A stretch of DNA of 64,000 nt from Ancrocorticia sp047501485. GTDB taxonomy: Bacteria; Actinomycetota; Actinomycetes; Actinomycetales; Actinomycetaceae. The first letter of the stretch is position 1. Each line of letters begins with the position of its first letter. Shown here piece by piece: positions 1-7,854 of the stretch. A model generated the notes under the pieces. It saw only the letters and a list, made by a program, of their open reading frames with translations, had not been told where the DNA came from and made no database searches. A program made the translations under genes and the position numbers. Location of the stretch: positions 248,001 through 312,000 of the forward strand of contig JAZDRN010000001.1 of the NCBI GenBank assembly GCA_047501485.1. The letters are read 5' to 3'.

Positions 1-612
1 CCGACTGATCTAGTGGTGAGCGTCGGTGGTGACTGTGCCGTGGAGCTCGCACCAGTCGAGGCGGCATTGTCCGCTCATCAAAACCGACTTGCCGTTGTGC
101 GGTTCGACGCGCACGCAGACCTCAATTCACCGGAGACATCACCGTCCGGAGCATTTCATGGGATGGTGCTGCGCACTCTCATGGGTGACGGGCCCGACGA
201 GTTGAAACCAAGCCGAATCCTGCCAGCGGATCTGGTGGTCCTGGCGGGGGTTCGCGCTCTGGATCCTGGTGAGCAGGACTTTATTGATCGCCGTGGGATC
301 CGGCACCTCAGTGTCACCCAGTTGGGTGACCCGGAACTGCTGTTGTCCGCAGTGCGAGCCACCGGTGCCGAAGCAGTTTACATCCACATCGACCTTGATG
401 TCCTCGATCCCGGCGTGTTCTCCTCAGTCGGCTCGCCTGAGCCGGACGGCCTCACGGTCGGCACACTTTTGCGAGCAGTGCGTGCACTTGCAGAAGAGTT
501 CACACCCGCCGGCATTGGAATCACCGAGTATGAAAGAGCTGACGAGACGGACAAGGATGAAGAACCGCTCGAACACGTTGTCGCGGGGGTTCTTGACGCC
601 GTTCGGAAGTAG
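1..612 (+). CDS. Arginase/agmatinase-family ureohydrolase, 5' end outside the window
   Basis: The frame is open from base 2-3 onward with no start in view before GTG at 13, so the N-terminus is cut by the window edge; about 200 residues remain. The family uses a binuclear manganese centre to hydrolyse guanidino compounds such as arginine or agmatine. Visible metal-ligand blocks are FDAHADLN and HIDLDVLDP, and SGAFHGM matches the conserved SGN.HG loop. The first block reads GGDC where classical arginases have GGDH, a substitution of a metal ligand that is seen in divergent actinobacterial members, so the substrate is not assigned. The stop codon lies in a 16-bp tandem duplication (607-638). 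Confidence 0.88.
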   Translation, partial: PTDLVVSVGGDCAVELAPVEAALSAHQNRLAVVRFDAHADLNSPETSPSGAFHGMVLRTLMGDGPDELKPSRILPADLVVLAGVRALDPGEQDFIDRRGIRHLSVTQLGDPELLLSAVRATGAEAVYIHIDLDVLDPGVFSSVGSPEPDGLTVGTLLRAVRALAEEFTPAGIGITEYERADETDKDEEPLEHVVAGVLDAVRK

Positions 613-638
613 GCCATGAAACAAGTAGGCCATGAAAC
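607..638. repeat. 16-bp perfect tandem duplication over a stop codon
   Basis: The 16-bp unit beginning AAGTAGGCC and ending GAAAC occurs at 607-622 and again at 623-638. It spans the ureohydrolase stop codon, so a second in-register TAG follows. It looks like a recent slippage duplication. Confidence 0.85.
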
Positions 639-842
639 ATGACTGGCCCTTCTTCGACGAGCGTCAACTTGAAATGGATCGCAGCCGTTTGCCGTGTAGC
701 GCAGCGCTTCCCGGCATTCTTGGTTGCTGATGCGGTCTCCCTCCCGTAACCGTCCGTGAATCACGCTCTGCCGCGAATAGAAGTCTCTACGAGCCTCTAT
801 GAGCTGCAGCCGCACTCGAACCGGTTTGGTAGCATGCAGCGC

Positions 843-1280
843 ATGAGTATCAGACTCGACAACGTCGGCATCGCCGTTCGCGACATTGAAGCGGCAATCG
901 CGTTCTTCACGGACCTTGGGCTCACAATTCTTGGTCGCGATACCATCAGCGGCAAGTGGGCCGATACTGCGGTTGGACTTGATGGTAATCATGCCAAGAT
1001 CGCACTGCTTCAGACGCCAGATGGTCAAAGCCGTATCGAGCTTTTCGAGTACATGCACCCCGAGGCGATCGAGTCCGAGCCCACTCGTCCCCACCAGATT
1101 GGCATGCACCGGGTCGCCTTCCAAGTGGACGATATCGATGAGGCTTTGCAGATCGCTGCGACTCATGGCTGCTACCCGCTTCGTGGTATTGCCACCTACG
1201 AGGACATCTATGAACTCACGTACCTTCGCGGTCCCAGTGGCATCCTCGTGATGCTGGCCCAGGATCTGAGGAAGAATTGA
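843..1280 (+). CDS. VOC-family protein (methylmalonyl-CoA epimerase/glyoxalase-like)
   Basis: A 145-residue single-domain vicinal-oxygen-chelate protein. It has the two beta-alpha-beta-beta-beta modules: one starting LDNVGIAVRDIEAAIAFF and one around GMHRVAFQVDDIDEAL, ending in a typical LRGPSGILVML strand. Likely metal ligands are the His/Gln-type positions at module starts and Glu in IELFEY. The methylmalonyl-CoA epimerase subgroup resembles this, but lactoylglutathione lyase and bleomycin-resistance relatives share the fold, so substrate is open. I chose ATG 843 over the in-frame ATG 834 and the upstream 756 because the domain begins immediately after it; no strong Shine-Dalgarno is visible. 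It stands alone, with 230 bases upstream that hold no recognisable gene. Confidence 0.85.
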   Translation: MSIRLDNVGIAVRDIEAAIAFFTDLGLTILGRDTISGKWADTAVGLDGNHAKIALLQTPDGQSRIELFEYMHPEAIESEPTRPHQIGMHRVAFQVDDIDEALQIAATHGCYPLRGIATYEDIYELTYLRGPSGILVMLAQDLRKN

Positions 1281-1834
1281 GGGACGCGAGCTGGGAACGC
1301 ATTGGCGAACGGCGTTCCATCCACGAGCAGACACTCAGGCTCGATCGGGATTTTCCGAGTCCGAAGGACGTCTGACCACGCCTTGCGGCTTACAAGACTG
1401 GCGGCGATGCCTGCTATTCGTGTGACTTGGCGTCTTCGTGTGACTCGGCGATGTTTTCGGACACACGCGGCCAAGGTTGACCTCGCTGGGCCTCGATATT
1501 CTCATTGAACCGTCGCATCAGCTCCGAGAAGATGCGCACGTCAGTGGAACTCCAGTCTTCGGTGGTCGCTGCGAAGGACTTGCGCCGACTGGAACATTCA
1601 TGTTGATCATTGGCTTGTGCCACGCCGGTGTGATCACCTATCTCAATGTTTACTCGGAAGAGCGAAACGTTGTCTGGGGTCCCTCACCGGGCTTGGGTAC
1701 GGCACACGGATGCCAGCGTCCCAAGCGATTGACATAGTGATCGCCGCGGCTCGGTGCGGAATCCATGGTGGCCAGCTGGAAAGACGAAAGAAAGCCAACG
1801 CCCAGCTCCCCGTCCGTCTTCCGGGCTGCGATCT
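1281..1834. other. 554-base region of decayed sequence, no intact gene
   Basis: No frame here gives a recognisable complete protein. The only family-like stretch is on the minus strand at 1414-1623, annotated separately as a MarR-like remnant. Another minus-strand frame near 1260-1430 reads like protein (RIAGIAASL, LLVDGTPFANAF) but I cannot assign it. The interval separates the VOC gene from the marR gene and looks like gene decay. Confidence 0.5.
1414..1623 (-). pseudogene. Possible C-terminal remnant of a MarR-family regulator
   Basis: A 69-residue minus-strand frame contains DWSSTDVRIFSELMRRFNEN, which resembles the last two helices of MarR proteins (the stretch rich in D/E before a LL.RF motif). 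There is no winged-helix DNA-binding domain in any frame upstream, so if the match is real it is a fragment. It lies just downstream of the intact marR at 1835-2287, in the same orientation. Identification rests on a short motif only. Confidence 0.25.
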
Positions 1835-2287
1835 CTAGACGTGATCCACCCCTTCGGAGAGCTTGAAAAGCAGGCGAGCCAATTCGTCCTGCTCGGCCGG
1901 AGAAAGCGGTGCGAAGTACTGCTCGGAATGTATTTGCCGCTCTGCGAGGATGTTCTCGGTGGTCTCAACACCGCTGGGCGTCAGCCGAACTTGTGTGGCG
2001 CGGCGATCCTCCGGGTCCCGACCCCGCTCGACCAGCCCTTTTTCTTCCAGCTGGTCTATGACTTCCGTTGCTGAGCGAGGAGCAATACGCAAACGCTCGG
2101 CAATCTCTCCGGGCCGCAGGCTCCCACCTCGAGAAAAGATGGCGCGCAGCGCTCGCCATTGAAATGGCGTCAGATTCCAGGGCTCGAGCTGTGCCGACCA
2201 AGTGCGTCGCAGGCTTCTGCAGGCGTTGTGCATCAGGTTGCGGAGGTCGGGGGTGACATCCTGGGCTCCGGTCGCTACGTCATTCAT
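1835..2287 (-). CDS. MarR-family transcriptional regulator, divergent from ABC exporter
   Basis: A 150-residue winged-helix regulator. Helix 1 region NLMHNACRSLRRTW, recognition region LRPGEIAERLRIAPRSATEVIDQLEEKGLVERG, and the MarR wing DPEDRRATQVRLTPSG are clear; the C-terminal dimerisation helices follow. The start at 2287 is chosen because a TATGCT -10 box (2299-2294) sits 6 nt upstream with GTGAGG 17 nt further up, which would give a leaderless mRNA; longer upstream frames have no domain support. It is divergent from the ABC exporter at 2486, and an imperfect palindrome at 2314-2332 overlaps both promoters. It probably represses itself and the exporter and responds to a small ligand, as MarR proteins commonly do. 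Confidence 0.9.
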   Translation of the reverse strand: MNDVATGAQDVTPDLRNLMHNACRSLRRTWSAQLEPWNLTPFQWRALRAIFSRGGSLRPGEIAERLRIAPRSATEVIDQLEEKGLVERGRDPEDRRATQVRLTPSGVETTENILAERQIHSEQYFAPLSPAEQDELARLLFKLSEGVDHV

Positions 2288-2293
2288 TACCCA

Positions 2294-2335
2294 AGCATAG
2301 CAGGTTTGACGCGTAACCTCACAGTGAGGTAACCT
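2294..2335. promoter_or_regulatory. MarR operator overlapping two divergent promoters
   Basis: ACCTCAC (2316-2322) and GTGAGGT (2324-2330) form a perfect 7-bp inverted repeat around one A, and a third half-site AACCTCA follows at 2331-2337. The minus-strand marR promoter is GTGAGG (2322-2317), 17 nt, TATGCT (2299-2294). A plus-strand candidate is TTGACG (2306-2311), 18 nt, TAACCT (2330-2335), giving a leader of about 145 nt for the exporter. Confidence 0.7.
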
Positions 2336-2485
2336 CAACATTAGTTCGGTTGGACTGCACTCCAACCCGAGTTCGTATCGAGCCCCTGTTTTCCCTTGTT
2401 TTCTCGGGAAATGGCTGCGCCGCCCGCAACTTGCTGGGCTGTCGGGCTCCCCATTCTCTGATGACAGATACCGGAGGCGATGGTC

Positions 2486-4354
2486 ATGTCTCGCAAGATT
2501 CAAACACCAGACAAAACTCAACCAACAAACTCGCCCGGAAGAGGCTCGGGCGGCGCCGCCGCGCAAACAGGCAACGGTAGAGGGCCGGGCAGGGTTGATC
2601 CAAACGATCGTTCCCAGCTTGCCGCACATCCCGTCTCACTGCGCCGTGTGGCGAGGCTGTTCTCCACACACAAATGGACCATATCGCTGGTCGTATTGCT
2701 GATTTCGATTTCTTCCCTGTTCGCGATGGTTCAGCCGTTCCTGGTGCGATCCGTCATTGACGATGCCCTGCCCCAAGGTGATGTCCGCCTGCTGGCCTGG
2801 CTTGCGGGCGCAATGGTTGCCGTCGCGGCCGTGGGTGCGGTGATCTCCGTGGTCCAAACGTGGCTCGCGACACGGATGGGTCAAGAGGTGATGCACGAGT
2901 TGCGCACATCCGTCTTTTCACACCTGCAGCGCCAGTCACTTTCGTTCTTCACGCGGACGCGTGGAGGAGAGATACAGTCCAGGCTGACTCACGACATTTC
3001 TGGAATGCAGGGTGTGGTGACTTCCACCGCTACATCCGTGGCCTCACAGCTGACAACGGTGGTGGCAACGCTGGTCGCAATGCTTGCCCTGTCGCCACGG
3101 CTCACGGCGCTGTCGCTCGTGGTCTTGCCGCCAGCGATTTGGCTCAGTCGCCGGGTGGCGCTGCTGCGGCGCGACCTCACAGCTGAGCGTCAGAGAGAAC
3201 TGGCCGAGTTGCACACTCAGGTTGAAGAGAGTCTGTCGATATCCGGGGTGCGTCTCTCCAAGAGCCTGGGGACGGGGCCGCGCAATATCGAGCGCTTCGA
3301 GGCCTCGTCGCAGCGCCTGATCGGCCTTGAGATACGTTCCCAGCTGGCGGGGCAGTGGCGCATGGCAACGATGTCCATTGTGTTCGCGGCGATTCCCGCC
3401 GCCATTTATGTGGCCGCGGGCCTGCCCGTGACCGCCGGAACCATGACGATCGGAACTCTGGTCGCTTTTACGGCATTGCAATCCACCATCTTCCGTCCGC
3501 TGATGGGCCTATTGAACGTAGGCGTCCAATGGGTGACCGCCATGGCCTTGTTCAGCCGCATCTTCGAATACCTTGACTTGCAGCCTGAAATCCGGGAGCC
3601 GGAGAACCCGGTGCGTGTGGAACCCGCGGCCATTCGTGGTGACGTGCGTTTTGAGGCGGTGAGTTTCGGTTACGACGATGGAACCGAAGTAGTGTCGGGT
3701 ATCGATATTGAAATTCCAGCCGGGACGACGACGGCGCTGGTCGGGCCGACCGGTTCCGGCAAGACCACCCTTGGGGCCCTGTTGACACGCCTCTATGATC
3801 CGACGCGGGGCCGGGTCACGATTGATGGGACTGACCTGCGGGACATGACGCTGGAAGATCTGGCGGCAGTGGTTGGTGTGGTCAGTCAGGAGACCTACTT
3901 GGTGCATGCCTCGATCAGGAACAACCTGCTGCTCGGTAAACAGGACGCCACCGAAATGGAGATCTGGCAGGCGCTCGAAGCCGCGCAAATCAGTGAACTG
4001 GTTCGAGCGCTGCCGGATGGTTTGGATACGGTGGTCGGCGCTCGCGGACACCGCTTCTCAGGGGGTGAGCAGCAACGCCTCGCGATCGCGCGAACCATTC
4101 TTCGGAGTCCGCGAATCCTGATTCTTGACGAAGCCACCAGCGCCTTGGACAACACCACGGAAGCTCAGGTTCAGGCGGCTCTGGACAGGTTGGCAAGCGG
4201 CCGAACAACTCTCACGATCGCACACCGGCTGTCAACGGTCGAATCCGCAGACCAGATCATTGTGCTGGAGCGTGGGCGGATTGTCGAGCGCGGAAAAGCA
4301 GACGAGCTGCGAGACCAAGAGGGACTATTCTCCCAGCTCAGTCTTATTGTGTGA
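2486..4354 (+). CDS. ABC exporter, fused transmembrane and ATPase domains
   Basis: A 622-residue half-transporter of the multidrug/lipid exporter type that would work as a homodimer in the membrane. After a low-complexity Gly/Pro/Gln-rich tail of about 45 residues come six membrane helices (roughly residues 65-330) and a nucleotide-binding domain. The latter has Walker A GPTGSGKTTLGALL, Q-loop VVSQETYLVHASI, signature FSGGEQQRLAIAR, Walker B ILILDEATSALD and switch His in IAHRLST, so it should be catalytically complete. ATG 2486 is preferred over ATG 2480 because GGAGG (2473-2477) is 8 nt from the former and only 2 from the latter. Divergent marR and the shared operator point to ligand-induced efflux. 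Confidence 0.93.
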   Translation: MSRKIQTPDKTQPTNSPGRGSGGAAAQTGNGRGPGRVDPNDRSQLAAHPVSLRRVARLFSTHKWTISLVVLLISISSLFAMVQPFLVRSVIDDALPQGDVRLLAWLAGAMVAVAAVGAVISVVQTWLATRMGQEVMHELRTSVFSHLQRQSLSFFTRTRGGEIQSRLTHDISGMQGVVTSTATSVASQLTTVVATLVAMLALSPRLTALSLVVLPPAIWLSRRVALLRRDLTAERQRELAELHTQVEESLSISGVRLSKSLGTGPRNIERFEASSQRLIGLEIRSQLAGQWRMATMSIVFAAIPAAIYVAAGLPVTAGTMTIGTLVAFTALQSTIFRPLMGLLNVGVQWVTAMALFSRIFEYLDLQPEIREPENPVRVEPAAIRGDVRFEAVSFGYDDGTEVVSGIDIEIPAGTTTALVGPTGSGKTTLGALLTRLYDPTRGRVTIDGTDLRDMTLEDLAAVVGVVSQETYLVHASIRNNLLLGKQDATEMEIWQALEAAQISELVRALPDGLDTVVGARGHRFSGGEQQRLAIARTILRSPRILILDEATSALDNTTEAQVQAALDRLASGRTTLTIAHRLSTVESADQIIVLERGRIVERGKADELRDQEGLFSQLSLIV

Positions 4355-4360
4355 GCGAGC

Positions 4361-4531
4361 CTCGCGGGCTTGGCGTTGTGGCGGTCGGTCTTCTGGTACC
4401 TCATCGTCCACACTGTGCCGGGAGATGTTGCCGGTGTGCTTGGTGAGTTTGCCAGATGCCTGAAACCCGGTGGGTCTTTGCTCCCGGGATTCTTCACGGG
4501 CGAGCGCGCGGAACCTTTTATCACCCGGTTG
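4361..4531 (+). pseudogene. Remnant of a SAM-dependent methyltransferase
   Basis: Directly after the ABC gene a plus-strand frame reads FWYLIVHTVPGDVAGVL then GEFARCLKPGGSLLPGFFTGE. This is the motif post-I/II/III core of class I methyltransferases (Y.LIH...P..L..VL.E..RVLKPGG.LLL.FF.GE). There is no SAM-binding motif I upstream, since that space is the ABC gene, and homology ends where the convergent membrane-protein gene begins. It is best read as the middle of a gene truncated at both ends. Confidence 0.55.
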
Positions 4532-4996
4532 TCAGCGACCTGCCGGCAACCTGGTGGCTCCGACGAGTCCACAGACTCCAGCCACGAGGAGTGCCACAAT
4601 GCCGATTGCCCAGATCAGCGCTCCAATCGCAGGTTCGCCAATCGCGGCTCCGCCGGTCATACGGCCCTGAGCGTCCACCCCATCCCACATGATGATGGGA
4701 GGATTCCTGATCATCGAAGCCAGGAGGGTTCCCAACGCCCCGGCAACCAGCATCGTTGTCACCGACCACCATCGCAATGAGCGCAGTATCCAACCAGAGA
4801 TCGCACATCCCAGAACACTGATCCAGGCGAGGACGAATACCGCCTCCACCTTGTCGAGATCGAATGGTCGACCCCCGAGGCTGGTCACCACGATCCTGGG
4901 GCCTTCGGTGTTTCCGCTGTCGAGCACTGGTACGACCAAAGTTGCCGCCCAGGCAATTGTGGTCAGGAGAGGAAGCAGTCGAGCGATTCTGTTCAT
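4532..4996 (-). CDS. Small membrane protein with four predicted helices
   Basis: A 154-residue hydrophobic protein with helices at about residues 7-25, 55-75, 78-98 and 125-148 and a short extracytoplasmic-looking loop between the first two (SGNTEGPRIVVTSLGG). I do not recognise the family. A TAGAAT box (5008-5003) lies 6 nt before ATG 4996, which suggests a leaderless transcript. Its 3' end abuts the methyltransferase remnant. Composition matches its neighbours. Function unknown. Confidence 0.75.
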   Translation of the reverse strand: MNRIARLLPLLTTIAWAATLVVPVLDSGNTEGPRIVVTSLGGRPFDLDKVEAVFVLAWISVLGCAISGWILRSLRWWSVTTMLVAGALGTLLASMIRNPPIIMWDGVDAQGRMTGGAAIGEPAIGALIWAIGIVALLVAGVCGLVGATRLPAGR

Positions 4997-5109
4997 GGGT
5001 GGATTCTAGGTTTGTACGGAGCAGAAGGTACAGGGAAACTCTCTCCGGTGCCGTAAACTTTTCGCTGCGTCGTCCGACGTGAACAAATGCAACTTCATGG
5101 GGTGTGGGT

Positions 5110-5517
5110 ATGCCTGGTTTTCATCATGTTGAGATGTGGGTCTCTGACTTCGAGACCGCAAACGCCGAATGGTCCTGGTTGCTTGACCGGATCGGGTTCG
5201 TGCGCGAATCTGAGTGGCAGGAGGGGGTCTCTTGGAGTGCTGGCGGCGCATACCTCACCATCACAACCTCACCAAATCTTTCGGACGAGCTGCACGATCG
5301 GCGCCGCCCGGGAGTCAATCACCTTGCATTCAAGGGAGGCACGGCTGAGCAGGTGGACGCCATCATGGCTCAAGCATGCGAGCACGGATGGGAACCCCTT
5401 TGTCATGAGCGTTACCCTCATGCCGGAGGCAAGGACCACTACGCTGGCTGGCTCGAGAACTCTGCGGGGTTCAAAGCTGAAGTGGTGGCTGATCTGGACT
5501 GGATGATCCAACGCTGA
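5110..5517 (+). CDS. VOC-family (glyoxalase/bleomycin-resistance) protein
   Basis: A 135-residue single VOC domain. The first module starts PGFHHVEMWVSDFETANAEW and the second RPGVNHLAFKGGTAEQVDAI, each opening with a metal-ligand His; the terminal strand is ENSAGFKAEVVADLD. It resembles the uncharacterised small glyoxalase group, and no substrate can be read. ATG 5110 is taken because the domain starts there; an in-frame GTG at 5104 is possible. The last 47 bases overlap the 3' end of the convergent DUF1266 gene. Confidence 0.85.
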   Translation: MPGFHHVEMWVSDFETANAEWSWLLDRIGFVRESEWQEGVSWSAGGAYLTITTSPNLSDELHDRRRPGVNHLAFKGGTAEQVDAIMAQACEHGWEPLCHERYPHAGGKDHYAGWLENSAGFKAEVVADLDWMIQR

Positions 5518-6466
5518 TCTCCCTCTCGAGGCGATTCCGCCATTCGCCTGCCACCGTTGAACCGGAAGGAAGAGGAGCGGCGCGCACATTGTCGAGAAGC
5601 AGATACTTTGGCGACGGAAGCGGTGCCTGCCACGGCACTGCATTCCAGGGAGAACCGGGATTGGTGGACAGTACACGCTGTGCGTGGTCGTCATGCTGTG
5701 CTCTCAGTGCCTCGCTCGTGTCACTCTCACTCGCCCAGTACCAGCGCCCACGGAAAAAATGACCTCCCATGTCCTGCCAGGAGGCAAATTGTTCCTGGAG
5801 CCCTTGGGAAGCGATGAGGGCCGTGTCCACAGCCTCGTCCTCATCAATCAGCCCGGCGGTCACTCCTGCCCTGCTCAGCATGATGACCCGGACGAGGTCC
5901 CACGCCAGGAAGTCGATGCTCATCAGGTCGCGCGTGTTCTTGCAAACGCGGCGGAATCGGAGAAAGTCCTCGGCGGCGTCCTCATTGCCCTGCGCGGCCT
6001 GATACATCGAGTTGCGTACCCGGCGTTGTTCGGCACCCTGAAGGCCGGACCAGTACCTACGTTCTTCGTCGAAGCGTTCGCGATGCCCATTGCGGAGAAG
6101 ACTCAGCAGTTGCTCGCGTAGCTGCGTGGACGTGGTGATTCCCCACCAGGACGCCAGCATCTCGGCCTCCTCATCCCGGCTGGGGAAAGGAAAGACGTCA
6201 ACTGGCGCTGACCGACACAGTGAGTGCATGGCGTTGGCGGCAACTGGCCATCCCGCGATGGTTCCACGCAAATGCGTTGGAGAATAACGCCAGTGGATGG
6301 CGTGGTGTTCATCGAGTTGGGCTGCGTGCTGGCGCAGCTGGATTCTCGCATCCTGCTTGCGGTTCCCGCGCTTTCCCGCTGCACGATGGAGCGCGTACAT
6401 GCCGCACCAAGCAACGAGGATGATCACGACAACGGTCGCAACGCCAAAAATCTCGCCAATACTCAC
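5471..6466 (-). CDS. DUF1266-domain membrane-anchored protein
   Basis: A 331-residue protein with one N-terminal membrane helix (residues about 6-27, GVATVVVIILVAWCGMYAL) followed by a cytoplasmic region. The middle carries the DUF1266 signature: ASWWGITTSTQLREQLLSL, then AWDLVRVIMLSRAGVTAGLI, DEDEAVDTAL and SWQDMGGHFFRGRWYW. The domain's biochemical role is unknown. The GTG start at 6466 follows a TACACT box (6478-6473) by 6 nt, consistent with a leaderless mRNA; an ATG 48 nt upstream is less likely. The C-terminal tail is low complexity and overlaps the VOC gene tail-to-tail. Confidence 0.82.
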   Translation of the reverse strand: MSIGEIFGVATVVVIILVAWCGMYALHRAAGKRGNRKQDARIQLRQHAAQLDEHHAIHWRYSPTHLRGTIAGWPVAANAMHSLCRSAPVDVFPFPSRDEEAEMLASWWGITTSTQLREQLLSLLRNGHRERFDEERRYWSGLQGAEQRRVRNSMYQAAQGNEDAAEDFLRFRRVCKNTRDLMSIDFLAWDLVRVIMLSRAGVTAGLIDEDEAVDTALIASQGLQEQFASWQDMGGHFFRGRWYWASESDTSEALRAQHDDHAQRVLSTNPGSPWNAVPWQAPLPSPKYLLLDNVRAAPLPSGSTVAGEWRNRLEREISVGSSSPDQPPLQL

Positions 6467-6578
6467 GCCAGTAGTGTACCCGAGTGGATTCGGCCGTATC
6501 GCCGAGAATCTCATTACCGTGAAAAATGTGCGCCAGTCATAGTTGGCCTAAACTACTGATGACAAGGCGGACAGCTCC

Positions 6579-6740
6579 ATGAAGGGGGAGGCAGTGGGCT
6601 TCCATCTATACAGCGACTTCAGGATTGCCGGTGGAAGTGAGCTCGATGGCGCCGGTGAGTCTTATCCGTCCCACCATATGAAACTGGACGAGTCAGGGCT
6701 CGCCACCGAGAACTGGGAGGGACGTCGTGCCACGCCGTGA
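6579..6740 (+). CDS. Possible 53-residue small protein upstream of grpB-like gene
   Basis: ATG 6579 follows AAGGCGG at a workable distance and a TAAACT box near 6550. The frame runs 53 codons, has protein-like composition (VGFHLYSDFRIAGGSELDG) and overlaps the first 14 bases of the next gene. I recognise no family. It could be a translated leader or chance. Confidence 0.3.
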   Translation: MKGEAVGFHLYSDFRIAGGSELDGAGESYPSHHMKLDESGLATENWEGRRATP

Positions 6741-7335
6741 GGACATCATCCGTTTCGACGACGACACCCCGCCCGTGGGAGCGTCGCCGTGGGTTGTTTC
6801 TCCCACCGTCCAAGAGATCGAGGTGGTTTCGCCGAATCCCATGTGGCCGGAACTGTTCGAGCGGGTGGCGGCGCTCTTGCGCGATGTGCTCGGTCCTCGT
6901 GCGCTTGAGGTCCTGCACGTGGGATCGACTTCGGTACCGGGGCTTCCAGCGAAACCAATCATCGACGTCGATCTCATCGTTGCAGACCCGGCCCGCGAAG
7001 ACGGCTGGCTGCCCGCACTGGTGTCGGCAGGTCTCGTTCTCACGGTGCGCGAACCGTGGTGGTACGAACACCGAATGCTCAGATGCGCCGCTCCACTCGC
7101 GAATATCCACGTGTTCGGTCCGGACTCGCCGGAACCCTGGAAGCATCGTATCTTTCGCGACCACCTGCGCGATGATCGCGGGGACAGGGAGCTCTATGCA
7201 GCGGTCAAGAAGGAGGCTGCAACCTGCTCGAATGAGCAGGGAGGAGGAACGGTGATGGCTTACAATCGGCGAAAACAGGAGATCATCCGAGAGATCTATG
7301 GGCGCGCCTTCGCGAACGCGGGACTGCTGAGCTGA
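6727..7335 (+). CDS. GrpB-family nucleotidyltransferase-fold protein
   Basis: A 202-residue protein with the GrpB/UPF0157 core. Key motifs are HVGSTSVPGLPAKPIIDVDL, the GS.(S/T)VPG nucleotidyltransferase helix followed by the paired acidic residues of that fold, and a C-terminal FRDHLR...ELYAAVKKEAA...MAYNRRKQEII helical part usual for the family. Members occur alone or fused to dephospho-CoA kinase; the reaction is unproven. The GTG start at 6727 has a strong Shine-Dalgarno (GGGAGGG, 6715-6721). About 60 bases separate it from the next gene, possibly an operon. Confidence 0.88.
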   Translation: MPRREDIIRFDDDTPPVGASPWVVSPTVQEIEVVSPNPMWPELFERVAALLRDVLGPRALEVLHVGSTSVPGLPAKPIIDVDLIVADPAREDGWLPALVSAGLVLTVREPWWYEHRMLRCAAPLANIHVFGPDSPEPWKHRIFRDHLRDDRGDRELYAAVKKEAATCSNEQGGGTVMAYNRRKQEIIREIYGRAFANAGLLS

Positions 7336-7397
7336 ATGCCCGTGGGATCCACCTCCCGATCCGGGACGCACGAGACTCAAAAGAAGGAGAGACAACG

Positions 7398-7835
7398 ATG
7401 AGCGACACGAAGAGCGGCTTCAGTGCCGAAGAGCGCGCAGCCATGAAGCAACGTGCCGAGGAGCTCAAGGCAATGAAGGGAGTCAAGGGAACCGCGAAGA
7501 AGGTCAAGGAGTTCGACGCGTGCATTGCCGCGATCGAAGCGCTTGAGGGCACCGATGGGGCCATCGCGCAACGCCTCCACGTCATCGTGCTGGAGGAGGC
7601 TCCACACCTTGACCCGAAGACGTGGTACGGCTTCCCGACGTACGCGAAGGATGGCAAGAACATCGTGTTCTACCAGCCCGCCTCCAAGTTCGGCACCCGT
7701 TATGGATCGGTTGGGTTCGAGGAACACGCAAAGCTGGACGACGGTGACATGTGGCCGGTTGCTTTCGCAGTCACCGAGATGACGGACGACGTGGAGCGAC
7801 GCCTGAGAGAACTGGTTCGCCGGGCAGCGAGTTGA
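7398..7835 (+). CDS. DUF1801 / YdhG-like protein
   Basis: A 145-residue cytoplasmic protein. An alanine/lysine-rich helical N-terminus (about 40 residues) precedes the DUF1801 (frataxin-like fold) core: LEEAPHLDPKTWYGFPTYAKDGKNIVFY then a SVGFEEHAKLDDGDMWP segment. Some relatives are called iron chaperones, but that is not shown here. AAGGAGAG (7383-7390) gives a good ribosome site for ATG 7398. It ends 20 bases from the convergent monooxygenase gene. Confidence 0.82.
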   Translation: MSDTKSGFSAEERAAMKQRAEELKAMKGVKGTAKKVKEFDACIAAIEALEGTDGAIAQRLHVIVLEEAPHLDPKTWYGFPTYAKDGKNIVFYQPASKFGTRYGSVGFEEHAKLDDGDMWPVAFAVTEMTDDVERRLRELVRRAAS

Positions 7836-7854
7836 CGGAAGCGGTCTCCAGCAA

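Noticed and set aside
378..1334. 318-codon minus-strand frame across the ureohydrolase and VOC genes
   Set aside because: It is antisense to two genes with clear families, has no family resemblance itself and is rich in Arg/Ser/Thr as GC-rich shadow frames are.
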